The translations under genes and the position numbers were made by a program. A DNA stretch of 64,000 bases from Craspedostauros australis (taxonomy: Eukaryota; Bacillariophyta; Bacillariophyceae; Mastogloiales; Achnanthaceae), in assembly GCA_026770025.1 (NCBI GenBank), contig JAMXDE010000005.1, positions 1,984,001 to 2,048,000 of the forward strand, written 5' to 3'. This document shows, in pieces, positions 1-11,700 of the stretch (position 1 is its first letter; each line of letters opens with the position of its first letter). Under the pieces are notes generated by a model. The model was not told the origin of the DNA, did no database searches, and saw only the letters and a list, made by a program, of their open reading frames with translations.

Positions 1-168
1 TTGTTGGTGGTGGTGGTTTGGTGTTGGTCACAACAGACGCAGCGTGAAAACAGACCATCGTCGCAGTCGTAGCGGACAGCACCCTATCGTCACAGACCGT
101 GTGCATACATAGTCGTACGACCTGTCCATACCACCCACGTCCAGCCCACTTCACCCTCTGTGACAAAC

Positions 169-956
169 ATGAGCGCCGCAAGAAGCAAGGTCATCTCCGC
201 CTTCCGCCGGCTGAACCGTGCCCGCATCAGTCTGTTCAAGGGCGACGATCACGCCATGCAGGTGTCACGGCAACAGATGAGGGCGGAGTTTGATCGCAAC
301 AAGAACATTGCCAGCTCTGGACTGCAGTGGGAGGTCCTGGTTGCGGGGATCGACGAGGCCGCCACCATGCTGCAGCATGAAATCGTTCGAGGCAACCTCA
401 ATGAAGACACGGGGCGGTATGGTGCGTGTCATGGCGTGGCGTGATGTGGTGCTGCTGCGACACACGACGTTCTGGAGGAGATCAGGAACGATTCCAACTG
501 GCGACAAAGCAGATCAATCGAGGACTCATGTTTGTTATCGCAATGCGCCGGGAGCATTTCCATGAACTTCAGTCATATGTTGAGAGCAAGGGTGCTTCCC
601 AATCAAACGTTCCCTTGGCTGTTGATGATTTGGCATGTACTGCTTTGAACCGCAACGGTACTCGATTGCATCCAAGATCTCAGGTTGATCTCACATCAAT
701 GCCCACCTTTCTCTGCTGCCATCCATTCTCACCGATTCCATCGCCATTGCTATTGCTATAACGAATACCGCTGTCACCACGCCACACTACAAAACGAAAC
801 GATACGACAGAGGTTAAAATTGAAAGGAAGCACGTGAAAGGCTCTGGCACAGGCGAAGCGAAACCAGAGTTGGAACCAATCACTGAGGATACCTACAAGC
901 GAATGAAAGACCCAACAGCGGTGGAAGTGTCCAAGAGTTGCGGTTCCAACAAGTAA
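169..956 (+). CDS. LYRM7: LYRM7/MZM1-like mitochondrial complex III assembly factor
   Basis: Two exons, 169-421 and 811-956, joined in phase 1 (donor GTGCGT, acceptor GACAG) give 132 residues. The LYR-family helical core is clear: the tripeptide is LNR inside FRRLNRARISLF, followed by the FKGD segment and the long second helix. This matches LYRM7/Mzm1, which chaperones the Rieske iron-sulphur protein before its insertion into complex III in the mitochondrial matrix; that role is family knowledge. The ATG at 169 is the first in frame and is followed by Ser-Ala-Ala-Arg. Exon 2 is lysine- and glutamate-rich and supplies the C-terminal tail usual for the family. The length is near that of family members (about 100-125 residues). 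It converges with the TRAPPC6 gene. Another short LYRM protein is possible but fits less well. Confidence 0.8.
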
Positions 957-1288
957 ATGGTCTCTCTAGATTGCAACACGCAAGCACCGAACATGCCTAT
1001 TGTAATTTTTCTTTGTGCCTGCCATCCGTTTCTCGTTGACCGACATCCACAACACCAGTTTTGTGTTGTGCGACTGCGGGTGTTTCTGGCATTGCCATCA
1101 TGATGATGAGCCTTTGTTGCGAGGCGCCGCTGCTTCCCTCGCATCTGCATCTGTGTCTAAGCATAGAGGGCTTGTTACCGATTTCACCGAAGAATGGTGC
1201 CTTCCATGCATTCATCCACCCGTCCAAGTGCCCACCCCGTGACGCATGATATATGGCACATGACGACCAACGCGAGCAGTCGCGACCA
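957..1288. other. convergent intergenic spacer
   Basis: This 332-bp stretch lies between the 3' ends of the LYRM7-like and TRAPPC6 genes. It presumably holds both 3' UTRs. I see no conserved element or RNA gene. Confidence 0.5.
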
Positions 1289-1852
1289 TCATTTGATCTT
1301 GATGTTGAATGAACAAGCCGACATGTTCTTTCCATCCGCCAAGAAGTCGCAGCTCACCACTGCTGGGATGCCGAGATTCGCCAGCGCACCGCGGACGATG
1401 CCGCAGGGAAATGCCAGCAACTGGATTGCCACCACTCGTGCCGACTCCTGGTTGGACGGCAACCTCGTCAACCACCGCAGCTCGAGATCCTTGAGAACGA
1501 AGACACCCCGGTGATTCGTCTGCAGCTTGTCTATCTGCTTGCGGAACACCTCCATCCAAATCTCCTTGCAAAGGAACTTGACGGCCTCCAGCTGCGCTGC
1601 TGCCACAGCCATGGCAGGATCCTTGCCGGATGCCGAGAAGATCCGATTTTGCGACAGCCGCTCCGACAGGCGGTAGCCGACGGAGAATCCCATGCGCTCC
1701 AGCTTGGCGGCCGCCATCTCGCGCGCAAATACCGCCTCTTCCTCTGTCTTCCCTTCTTTGGCTATCGATGATGATGATTCCACGTATCGCACCACTTCGC
1801 TCATCAGGCTTTCCATCGCGGCATCGGACACATGAGATGAAGACGCAGCCAT
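1289..1852 (-). CDS. TRAPPC6: TRAPP complex subunit 6 (BET3 family)
   Basis: Single exon, 187 residues, start ATG at 1852 (Met-Ala-Ala-Ser). From about residue 35 it follows TRAPPC6 closely: the ERMGFSVGYRLSERL helix, then KFLCKEIWMEVFRKQIDKL, TNHRGVFVLKD, the AFPCGIVRGALANLGI segment and a final beta strand ending in FNIKIK. These are the landmarks of the BET3-like alpha/beta fold. TRAPP complexes activate Rab1/Ypt1-type GTPases in ER-Golgi traffic (family knowledge). The first 30 residues are Ser/Glu-rich and specific to this protein. The upstream strand is open for 48 more codons, but the sequence there is Thr/Arg-rich and unconserved, so I take the ATG at 1852. Confidence 0.9.
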   Translation of the reverse strand: MAASSSHVSDAAMESLMSEVVRYVESSSSIAKEGKTEEEAVFAREMAAAKLERMGFSVGYRLSERLSQNRIFSASGKDPAMAVAAAQLEAVKFLCKEIWMEVFRKQIDKLQTNHRGVFVLKDLELRWLTRLPSNQESARVVAIQLLAFPCGIVRGALANLGIPAVVSCDFLADGKNMSACSFNIKIK

Positions 1853-2548
1853 GATGTTTGACAATATCGATATCGTTGCTTTGCTTGAGAGTATCCTGCT
1901 TCTTGTCGTCTTTGTGCGCGTGGTGTCTTTGGTATGGATTCTGTTCGCAAGGGATCTCTCTGTCTGTCTCTCTTGGTGCGAAAGCTGTGGTGGCAACGAA
2001 TAGAGCAGAGTTGAGCAGAAGCAGATGTGGGCTTCGCGGATTTTGAATTGGCACGGGTTGTGTCTGTGGACCTCTTTCTTCCTTTTGTTTGTGCTTCCTC
2101 TGGTTTCGCTTCGTTGTTGTGTTTGTGGCTTGTGTTGCTCTGGGAGCTGCGGGTTTTATTGGAATGGAGCTGCGGTGAAACACATATTTATCATATTTCA
2201 CCAACATTCATGTTTCGCAAACCAGCTTCTCGGAGGTTAGCCCATGCTGTTGACTTGCCTTGGCCTTCCTGCCTGTATGACGCGTTACGAACCATACCCA
2301 GAAGATGAATGTATGTAACACCACTACCTATTTGAACATCGTGTCAAATGCAGCCCCATGTATCATGTGTACACACCCTCCCCGATGTCGGTACTTTTTG
2401 TGCATTACATTACTGTGACAACTGGTCGTTCCCCTCAAATTTCCCAAACAACTATCCGCCCAGGATCATTGCGGCTCCCTGTCGCAATCCTCCCTACGTA
2501 CTCCACATGCCCTGAATGCTTCCGGTAGAAGGTCTCGCACGATTTTTT
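1853..2548. other. 5' region of TRAPPC6 and 3' region of LRR gene 1
   Basis: About 700 bp between two minus-strand genes. The part next to TRAPPC6 is GT/TTG-rich on the plus strand, that is CA-rich on the coding strand, like the leaders of other genes here. No separate gene is evident. Confidence 0.5.
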
Positions 2549-5346
2549 CTAAGCCATGTTGGAAAGAAATCTCGAGAAAAAGGACTGCTGCTGCTGCTGC
2601 TGATGATGATCCTGTTCCTGTCCTTGTCTTTGCCCCGCCTGTGTGCGTTGCCCGTGCACCTTCGATTGCGTGCTGATTCGACCACGCAGCGGTCGCTTCT
2701 CCATCCTGTTGTCGCGGGCCAGTATTCGTCTTGTTCTGTCACCCTCGAAGCAACGATTGCAGCAGTCTGGGAAGGCACATTGGATTTCGGGCGTCTCGCC
2801 TCCGCAGTCGGAAAAGAGATCATCCAGATTCCCGGCACTGCCCCGCAACGCGCAGATGGAGTCCGGCATGCTCCCGGTGAATGAGTTGAACTGCAGCAGC
2901 ATCTCGTTAAGATCCGTAAGCTGGCCTGCAGATATCGGTGGGATGGTTCCCGTCATACGGTTTCCATCGAGGAACAGATCACGCAGCAGCGGTGGATCTG
3001 CGTAGTTCGCAGGAATGCCGCCTGTGAAGGAATTGTTGGACATGTACATGATCCGAATGGTGTCGACGTCGAACAAGGTCGCTGGGATCGTGCCGTTGAG
3101 CCCAGCAGCCGAAACATCGAAGAAGTCCAATCGATCAAAGTTGCCGAATACATTCGGGATGGTGCCTCGCATGAAATTGCTATGGATGATGAAGACCTCT
3201 GTTTTTGTTGTGTTGGTTGTGTTTGTGCGGTAGGATGATGCGATGTACCATGCCGTGGCGTATGGTGTGATCATGCACGACGATAACGAGTCGGGAATCA
3301 CAGATACATTTGTGAAATGATGAGTGAGTACATGTATGGAGACTCAGTCAGAAAACGGGAAGCTGTAACAACAAGATGTGCATCCATTTGAGACTATGAT
3401 GCAGTCCGCCAAAACAGAGCAAACACACTGCAACGAAATGGACCCAATACAATGGGACCCAATGCAATGCCCAGTACGATGCCCACTTGTAATGAACTCA
3501 CCCAAGTTGGTGAGGAAACCCAGCTCGAGCGGAAGTGTGCCCGATAGGGTGTTCTCGCTCACACGAAAGTCAGCAAGGTTCCCCAAGTTTCCAATCTGCG
3601 GCGGTATGGTGCCTTCCAGGAAGTTGACTTCCAATCGCAACGTCGTCAAGCTCTGCGCGGAAAAGAGATCTGTCGGAAGGGAACGGGCGAGGAGGTTCCT
3701 TTGGAGTCGCAGTTCCTCGAGGTTGCTGAGCAGACCCAGTTCGGATGGTAGCGCACCGTTGAGGTTGTTCTCGTACAGGAACACCGACTCCAGATTTGTC
3801 AGTTGACCAATCTGCGATGGGATCGCGTTGTTGAGTTCATTCTGGGCCAGCCAGATTTGTTCCAGATTTGTAAGCTGCGATATCTCGGTTGGAATACTTC
3901 CCGTGAGGCCGTTGTCTGACGCGCGGTAGGCGATCAAGGAGGTGAGGCCAAGCAGGTTCGTTGGGAATGCTGGGCCGTTCATCGAGTTCTGTTCCAAGTC
4001 CAACAGTTCCAGGTTGGTGAGACTGGATATTCCCGATGGGATGCTACCCGATACAGAATTCGACACCAGGCTGAACCGGGTCAACGTGAGGAGGGCAGAT
4101 ATCTCGTTGGGGATGCTGCCTGCTACGTTGTTGCTGGCTGTAGTCGTGGAGAGTTGAAGAGAGACAAGTATTGTGAAAAAAGAGACAGGATGAGATACAG
4201 AGGTCATTAGGGAGAGGCATTGCGCCGGCATACACCTGCGCATGGTTCCACCACTGACTTGGTCGCTGACAGCATAACCTTGGATAGGGGGGATTATGAT
4301 TTTGGCACGCATAAGCATCGACGCAGTGCTCGTCGGTTCGATCTATCAGTCCCAAGACAATCGATATCAACGTTGAGTCGAGTCATAGTCTCGCCACTAC
4401 TTCGTCCACGAAGCCAACTCATGAGATAAGCGAACGAGGTAGGCACACAAGGCGAGCACATCAACAAACAAGCAACGGGCACAATACATAACTTACGCAA
4501 TTCCACTCTGCTGGCGGTCATGGCTCCCTCTGGGCAGATGACGCCAAACCATTCGCATTCCTGCATATCTCCCAACCAGTCGTCCTGCCTCAACCACGTC
4601 ATTCCGCCCGTCGCAAAGTACAGCGTGGTGAGGGCGTATCGCTGAGGGAGCAAGTCGTAGCATGGATTGTTGAGGAAGGGATCATCATCCACGAGGTACG
4701 CAAACGCCATCCCTTGCGGTGTGGACGCATCGGAGAGCACATTGGATGGCGTGATTCCTGAAAGGAGGCTCTCGAAGTACTGCTGCTTTGTTCGTCCCTC
4801 CAGACAGTCCTCCGTCGGCGCTTCCGTTGGACCAATAGCCGGCATGATTGTCGGTGCGCTGACGGGCGAAGCCGTGATGATCGGCGCCTGCGTGATGGGC
4901 GCATTCGTCGGCGTTGATGGAGCTGGAGCCGCCGTCGGCATACTCATCGCGTCACCCATGCGTCCCAGTTCCGATTCGATCTCCGCAGACTCCTCTGCTT
5001 CGTTCCACAGATCCTCGAGGTCGACGTACGTGGGCTGCTGTTGCGGTCGTTTCGCCATCTTCGGTTGATCATCTTGCTGATGTTGTTGTCCAGTCTTCCA
5101 TGCCTGCGATAGCGACTCCTGTGCTTGCTGTTCCTGCTTGCTCTGTTCCTGCTGCTCCTGCTGCTGTTGCTGCTGCTCCGGGTTCTGGCCCTGCTGAGGA
5201 TGGCTCTTGCCACCAAACACATGGTCAGGAACTCGCTTGCGTCGGATAGAGTAGGCATCGTCCGCCAGAACCGTTCCTGCACCAATGGCGGCCCCAACGA
5301 TAACGCCCGACAGTAGCCTTCGTTTCATAGAACGAGCCATCTTCAT
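2549..5346 (-). CDS. secreted or membrane-anchored leucine-rich repeat protein (LRR protein 1)
   Basis: Three exons, 5346-4497, 4137-3502 and 3198-2549, give 711 residues. Both introns (359 and 303 bp; GTAAGT and GTGAGT donors) are phase 1 and lie inside LRR units. The N-terminus has a hydrophobic signal or anchor (LLSGVIVGAAIGAGTVLA), a Gln-rich stretch around residues 50-80, and a Thr/Pro/Ala linker. A Trp/Cys N-cap (W..DDWL......CEWFGVIC) precedes 12-14 plant-type 24-residue LRRs with L..N.L.G.IP cores. They end in a Cys C-cap with CCNRCF. A basic, Gln-rich tail of about 65 residues follows. The fold suggests extracellular recognition; the ligand is unknown. It resembles the gene at 16249-19405. 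The start at 5346 was chosen for its signal sequence; the frame stays open upstream. There is no kinase domain. Confidence 0.82.
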
Positions 5347-6600
5347 CGTCGATACCACCTGCTCTCGTATTGTCTGTATGCCACGCTGTGTTATTGTTGT
5401 GCTTCCTGTTTGGATGCCGATGAAGAATGGTATTTTGTTTCTCTGCAACCCCGGCTTTTCAATGTCGTGCCGTTGTTTTGAAGTATTGAGCTGCCTTCAA
5501 TGGGGGCAAAGTAGAAACAGCAACGATGGCGACGGCGGCAATGATGACACCAATTGGTACCAATGGCACAACCCATCGCGATGGCAATGGCGATGGCAGT
5601 GTAGCAGTACGAATGTTGATGCTGCTCCTGCTGGAGAGCATACTATTACCCTTTGTATTGCCGATGACACGACCAACCTCGGCTGCAACACGACACGAAT
5701 GGCGATTCGAGGTTTCGTCCAGAGCTTGGATAGCTGTGTGGTCGAGCATTCCACTCCACCAAACAAAGCGTCGGTTTGTGTTGGACATCGAGACGCAAGA
5801 ATCCGCCGATCACGACACCTTCGTCGCCCAGCCGACAAAAAATGTGAGCAACACAAGACTTGTTTGCCAAATTCGTGTCGCTTCACGACAGAAAGGAGTT
5901 GGTGGTTGGTTCTGATCAAGTACCCTCATACCATACGAGCTCTTCCGTGCTTCCCCAAGAGGTCTTCAGAAAGGCGGGAATGGGTTGTCGCCTTCGATGG
6001 GTCGCATTGGTCGAAGAGTCTCAGTTCGTCACTGGTGTCATTGCGACACACGATTACCGTTATTTTTTCAAGTTCAGAAACGGAACGACTGTGTGACTCT
6101 GTATTTGTGTGGGTAGGAGCAGGCGATGCGCGTGTGCTTGCTTGTGTGTGACTGTGTGGTTGGAAATCGGTGTTCCTTCTGTGGACTTCTTCTCCTTTGT
6201 CACGAGGTCACGGCGACGAAGACGAAGAAAAGGAACGAAAACTCTGCAGTTCACTGTGACTCTTCCTTCTTGGTCAATGACAACACGACAACGACACGAG
6301 AACAACAACACCATTGCAACCCAAAAAGCCAAGACTGAGGACAAGCCACCCACCGTCTACCCCTCACACCATCGTTGGTATCGACATTGGCGCAATCGTA
6401 CTCTGGCACAACAGATCACCATCAGCACAGAAGCAAACAAGTTAGAAGGTGCCATTGTCCTCGCACACCAACACCGAAGCCCGATCGCTTTGACAGTTAG
6501 ACACAGCAGACGACAGAGCAAGAGCAAGAGTCACCAGCACCACCAAAGACCACCGCAGCCGCACAACCAAACAGCAAGACCTGCAACAGCAACAGTCACC
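5347..6600. other. divergent promoter region (LRR gene 1 / CRAL-TRIO gene)
   Basis: 1.25 kb between divergent starts. The right half (6240-6600) is ACA/CAA-rich and is probably the leader of the CRAL-TRIO gene. Longer open frames exist on both strands, for instance 5526-5915 plus with one hydrophobic run, but none shows a domain or a convincing start, so I do not call a gene. Confidence 0.5.
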
Positions 6601-8155
6601 ATGTCAGCACCACAGATGTCACAGAAGGATGCGGAGGCTGCCATCAGCAGCGAAAGCAACGCCGATGACTTCAAGGACGCCTTGGAGGACGACGTCGGCG
6701 GCGAGGGAACCTTCCAGGTGACTCAGGAGGAGCTCACCCTCATCCGAGCGGAGCTGGCATCCGAGTTCCCAGAGGACTTCACATACCTCAGCGACGCCTA
6801 CATCCTCTCCGTTGCCTCCAAGCCCTACTCCAAGGACCCCACCGTCCGAAGACCGATCGAGGTATGTCCTGCCCCCTGCTCATCCGTATGTGCGCACGAA
6901 ACATGCGCATGCCTGTTCATTGTCATTCGTGGCATTGCTGAGTCGTCTGCGCGCACGGACCCGTTGTCATTGGGTCACGCAAAGCTTCAATAAATCCTAT
7001 TTCGTCATGTTTGCATCGGAAGTGCTTCGCCAAGGGTCCTGCTCCACATGATCGAGATGCAATCAACCAACGTGCGGTACATCGAGACCACCAGAGGAAG
7101 CCATTGCAGACTCGCCCCGTCACTGCCAGAGGCGAAGGACGGCGCGTCGTGGCTTTCTGCCATGATCCGATGTCGTCTTCATCACGCCATTTGCAATGCC
7201 CATCCGTTTCACCGATACCATTTGTTGCAGAACTCAACTTTACGCCAATCTAACCATACCTATTTTCATTTCCATTTCCTGAACCACCACTACCTCCATT
7301 GGCAATGTCTTACCATGTGTCATTGGATGCAAACTCCATCGTCCTGTCAAACTTCTCTTCGATGTTTTCGCTCCACGCCACCCATACCCTGTCATTCCTT
7401 CATTTTTGCAGTATTCCTTGGAGAAGCTCACGAGCGTGATGAAGTGGAGAGAAGAGGAGGGCGCACCAGAGATGGCTGAACTGATCGACCTTGCCAACGG
7501 TCCAGAAACCGCTCCTGAGGCCGTGGAGGACCCTGAGAAACTGGCAAAAGCACAAACCATGGTCACCGCGCTCAACTACGGTTCCATGTACTGGCATGGA
7601 TTTACGAAGGACGGCCGTCCAATTTTGTGGCTGCGAACCAACCGCAAGGCGTGGTACCCTGATGTCGACGCCGAGGTCAACGCGCTCATCGTCATGGCTG
7701 ACATCGGTATCAAGAACATGCCAAAGGGGGTCACCGACTTTGTCTGCATTTCTGATTCCTCCTACCCACCACCGCCAAACCCAACCTTCATGATAAAAAT
7801 GCTCAAAGCTCTTGTGCGCGGATACCCGGATCGCTTGCAGCTGCTCCTTTCGGCTCCCGTGTCCAGCATCGTGCAATTCGTCATGAATCTGTTGCTTCCG
7901 CTCATGCCGGGACGACTGGCAAACAAGGTCGTGCTCCTCGACCTTGAGGGGGTTCAAGAGAATCTGAAGGATCTGCTCTTCCACGGAGAGAACGACATTC
8001 CAAAGTTCTTCGGCGGACCAAACGACCATGACAAGTACTACCCGGAGGAGAGTTACTGCTCGAACAAGGGCAAGGGAAACCTCAAGTTCGACTACTACGG
8101 AATGGTCGAGCGGCTCGAGGCATCGAAGAAGGAATTCGAGGCCTCAAAGAAGTAA
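6601..8155 (+). CDS. CRAL-TRIO (Sec14-like) lipid-binding protein
   Basis: Two exons, 6601-6861 and 7412-8155, joined in phase 0 across a 550-bp intron (GTATGT ... TTTTTGCAG) give 334 residues. The first 55 residues are acidic. A CRAL-TRIO N-terminal helical region spans the splice junction and ends in LTSVMKWREE. The lipid-binding domain covers about residues 135-285: GSMYWHGFTKDGRPILWLR, a VMADIGIKNM helix, YPDRLQLLLSAPVSSI in the gate region, and FFGGPNDHDKYY near the end. Such proteins exchange phosphoinositides, tocopherols or other hydrophobic ligands between membranes; the ligand cannot be read here. The tail repeats EASKKEFEASKK. The start ATG follows a CA-rich leader and is the first Met before the conserved part. 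Confidence 0.88.
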
Positions 8156-8763
8156 TCGTCATCGACAACAACGATAGCGCAGATGCACATGCATGCACAC
8201 GCGAATGCAAACGCAAACGTAAATGCAGTATGTTTCGTCGCTCGGAAAGCGCAGCTTTTCATCCCGCAGTATGAGTACCCGTTCGAATATCACGATCAAC
8301 GAAGGGAAGCGAAAGCGCAACCACATAGCCCAGCACACTTCATGAGGGGCTGTGTCCCTAACTTTCGCACGGGAACGTCTCAACTCAACGTACTCCTAAA
8401 ATACTGAACACTTAGACCAAAGACTTCTGGATGGCGCTCTCTGTAAAAGCGAAATGATCGAGCTCCAGCTCCGTTGCAACCGCAAGGGCTTCACTCAAGT
8501 ATGCATGGCAGTTGTAGTTCGCCCGATCAAGCCAGCTTCGTTAATTGTGATTGCACAGAGCAGGCTGCTTGACCGCAACATACAGCACTAACGGGATCGA
8601 AGGGGACTCCGGACATGAAAGAACATTAGCCAAGTGATCTATTATACAAATTGACTTTCACGTTTACGTACAGCTTACTGGGGCTTTTGCGCGCGCAGTC
8701 ATCTTCTCGCCTCTTCGAAGTTGCCCTCACACTTGATTGCGAATTTCCATTATGGAAGATACC
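8156..8763. other. convergent intergenic spacer
   Basis: About 600 bp between convergent 3' ends. Near 8180-8226 there is a short run of alternating ATGCA and AAACGCAAACG words. No gene or RNA is recognisable. Confidence 0.5.
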
Positions 8764-11700
8764 TCAGAATGAAAATTCATATGCAGAACGCAATGACCTC
8801 TTGGACTTCCCCGCCTTCTTGACGACGCTTGCTTTCTTGCGCGATCGGAACGCAACTGTACTCGACTTGCTTCGTTCACCCTTGGAGGATGGCATTCCGG
8901 TCGCCTTGGCACCATTCTGCTTGGCCTCGTGAGGAGACTTTGCCTTGGACGACGATGACGACGATGGTGAAGCTGATTTGGAGATGGATGCGGTACCCTT
9001 GCTTCGTTTGGAAGTGGTGGTGCTGCGCTTCGGCGGACTCATGGCCTTGCTACTGGATCGACGCCGCCGAGATTTGCTTGTCTCAATTGACTCAGCTGTG
9101 GACATCTTTTTGTCTGTCAGTCTTGTCTTGCGAGATGCTCTGGCGATACCCTCAGCAGCATCTGCGGTAGCAGCCACATCAGCAGAACCCGCAACATTGC
9201 TGGCGCCAGCACCAGCACCAACATCCTTCGTTGATTTCTTCCTATCCGCAGTCGCTTTGGAAGACAGTCTCAGTCGCTTGGCCGCCCCGTCCACCCCAGT
9301 CGACGGAAAGTCGAACACATGGTTCGGCGGGGACATAGGGTTTCTTCGTTTCACTCTCTGCTTCTTCTCCGCAGTGGGGATCAAAGGTGCTTTCACATCT
9401 ACAATCTCGGGCGGAGGCTGCGTCGTTGGATTGGAAGTGGGGCGCTTCTGACGGGTTCTTGGTTTGGTCAAATCCTTGGTTTGACCGTGGTGACGAGAAC
9501 GGATGGAAGTAGCCGCCTTCGGCACCTTGGTCGTTGCAGTTGGTCTGACCATGCGGTCTGACTTTGTCTTCTTGTTCTTCGCGATGATAGAAGGTGATTT
9601 GGTCACCGTCCCGCTCTTGATTGGCGCGGCCGGTTCATTGGTAGAGCCTTCCTTGTGGCTCCGCAGTCGATGACTCCGTACCGTCGAAGTACGACGAAGA
9701 GTGGACAACGCAAATCTTGATCCCACTGAGCCCGCTTCCGTAGGAACCTTGCCCTTGTTCTCTTGGCGTGTCTCAGCTTTCAAGGCTTGCTCCCAGTGGA
9801 CATGTTGGCGGAGGGGCTGGATGCTCTTGACGACTGCATCTTGCGACACATCGCCATCTGGATCTCGCGTGCTGTCTGGAATACAGGGGGCACTCGACTG
9901 AAACAACGCTTTAGGACGAATATCGATGGCTCGGTCGTGTTGTTTGCCGTGGTCATTGATGCAGTCAGCTGTTGGATTGATGATGAGGCTGATGTTCGTT
10001 CTCGTATCATCGAGCTTCTTCTGCACCTTCTCGGTGCTGCCACCAGAACTGCAATTCGCATCGCCACCAGTTTCGATGGCGGCATCCAAAAAATCATCTT
10101 CATCTGTTTCTTCACTATCGTCGCACAGACCGTAGGTACCACACGAAATAGGGACCCGCAGCTGCTTGGCCGTTTGTTTTCGATCTCCTGAGTTGTCTTG
10201 TAAGGCCTGTTGAACATTCGCAGGGGGGCGTGAATGATCGCGACGGGATGAAGTTGGAGGATGAGATTTCTTTGAATCCAGTGCAGCGGTGGTGCCAGAT
10301 ATAGGCTCAGATGGGACATCCTGGGCGGCTGAAGGGCTACGCTTCTTTTCAGTGTTCTTCATCTTCATCTTCTTCTCCTTCTCCTTCTCCTCCTCGTCTT
10401 CCTTCACTTTTGCCGCCAACTGCTTCTTGGCTCTCTCCGCCTTGTCTGCGTCGATCGCCTTTCTGCAAAGCTGTTCGAATCTTGCTGCCACGTCGGGTAG
10501 CTGCAATGGCGACGTTGAACACGCATTCTTTTCCGCAATTCTTGATACCAGCACGCGCATCCATGGATATTCTGCACGCGTGGACGATGCGTTGGTCGGA
10601 GATGTGGATGGCAACGAGGGGAGAGTAGAAAAGTGATTGAGATGAATGCTGATTGAGATCAAGACGAATCGCGCAATGCACCAACCTGCTGGAGACTATC
10701 AACTCGTGCAGCAAGCATCCAAAGCTGATTGAAATTCGCGTTCAACGTGTTCAACACAGTAAAATCGTACCTTCGAGAGTCTCGCTCAGCATCGCCTGGC
10801 TGGATGCTCGATGTTTCGCGATGCTCTTGTCGTGTTGGGCTTTTCCTTCTTCGCACGAGACACGGAAACGATCATGTAGCTGCTTGATGCCATCTTGATG
10901 GTTGCTGTTCGCTTGCTGTTTGGCTCGCAAGTCCTGCAGAAGATCGGTTTGTGTACGTTTGAGATCGCAGAGACCGTTGGTCTGCCATTGATCCCTGCTT
11001 TCTTCCAGGCCTCGTTTTTGCGATTGTATTGCCTCGAGGCGATCATCTTTCTTCTTCTTCTCTGCATCCAGCTTGACCCGGCATTCATTGATCTCGTTCT
11101 GTTGCCGAAGCTCCGCGCCTTCCTTGGCCACCCGCAACCCGTTCACCTTTTCCTCGAGTTGCGACACGGCCACCTTTTTGCTTCGATATTCCTTCAACCA
11201 AGACTCCATCTCTGCCTTGCGGTGCTCTTCAGCCATTCGGAGCTTCTTGTTCTGTTCCACCAATTTGCGGATCTCTTCGTGATGCGCTGCTGTCGTGGCT
11301 TTCGAGGTGTCGATCGTCTTGGCGACGCCAGACAACACGCCCCGGGATGAAACGGCATCGGTGACCGCATTGTCGTAGCGTTGCTCCACTTCCCGCAGTG
11401 TGGCACGCAACGGATCGAGGTCCAGTGGTATGGGATTAGAGCCATCGTGATCTCCTTCACTGAGCAGCGCGAGTTGTGTTTCTGACTCAATCAGTGCGAT
11501 TCTCTTGAGGTTTTCTGCGACGGCGGCAGCGATCTCAGCGGACTCCTTTTCTGTGTGCTCGATGGTCTTCGAAGACATGTTCGTTTCTTCGTCCAACGAA
11601 GTCAAGGTGGCATTCATGGATTCCATGGTCTCGCTGTGCTCCCGTTGTGCCTCAAGGAGGGATGCTTCGAGCTTGCCGATCCGTGCACGACCGTCTCGAT

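Noticed and set aside
5285..6151. 288-codon open frame between LRR gene 1 and the CRAL-TRIO gene
   Set aside because: Composition is unlike neighbouring genes, rich in Cys, Trp and Arg without pattern; it starts inside the LRR gene's first exon on the opposite strand.
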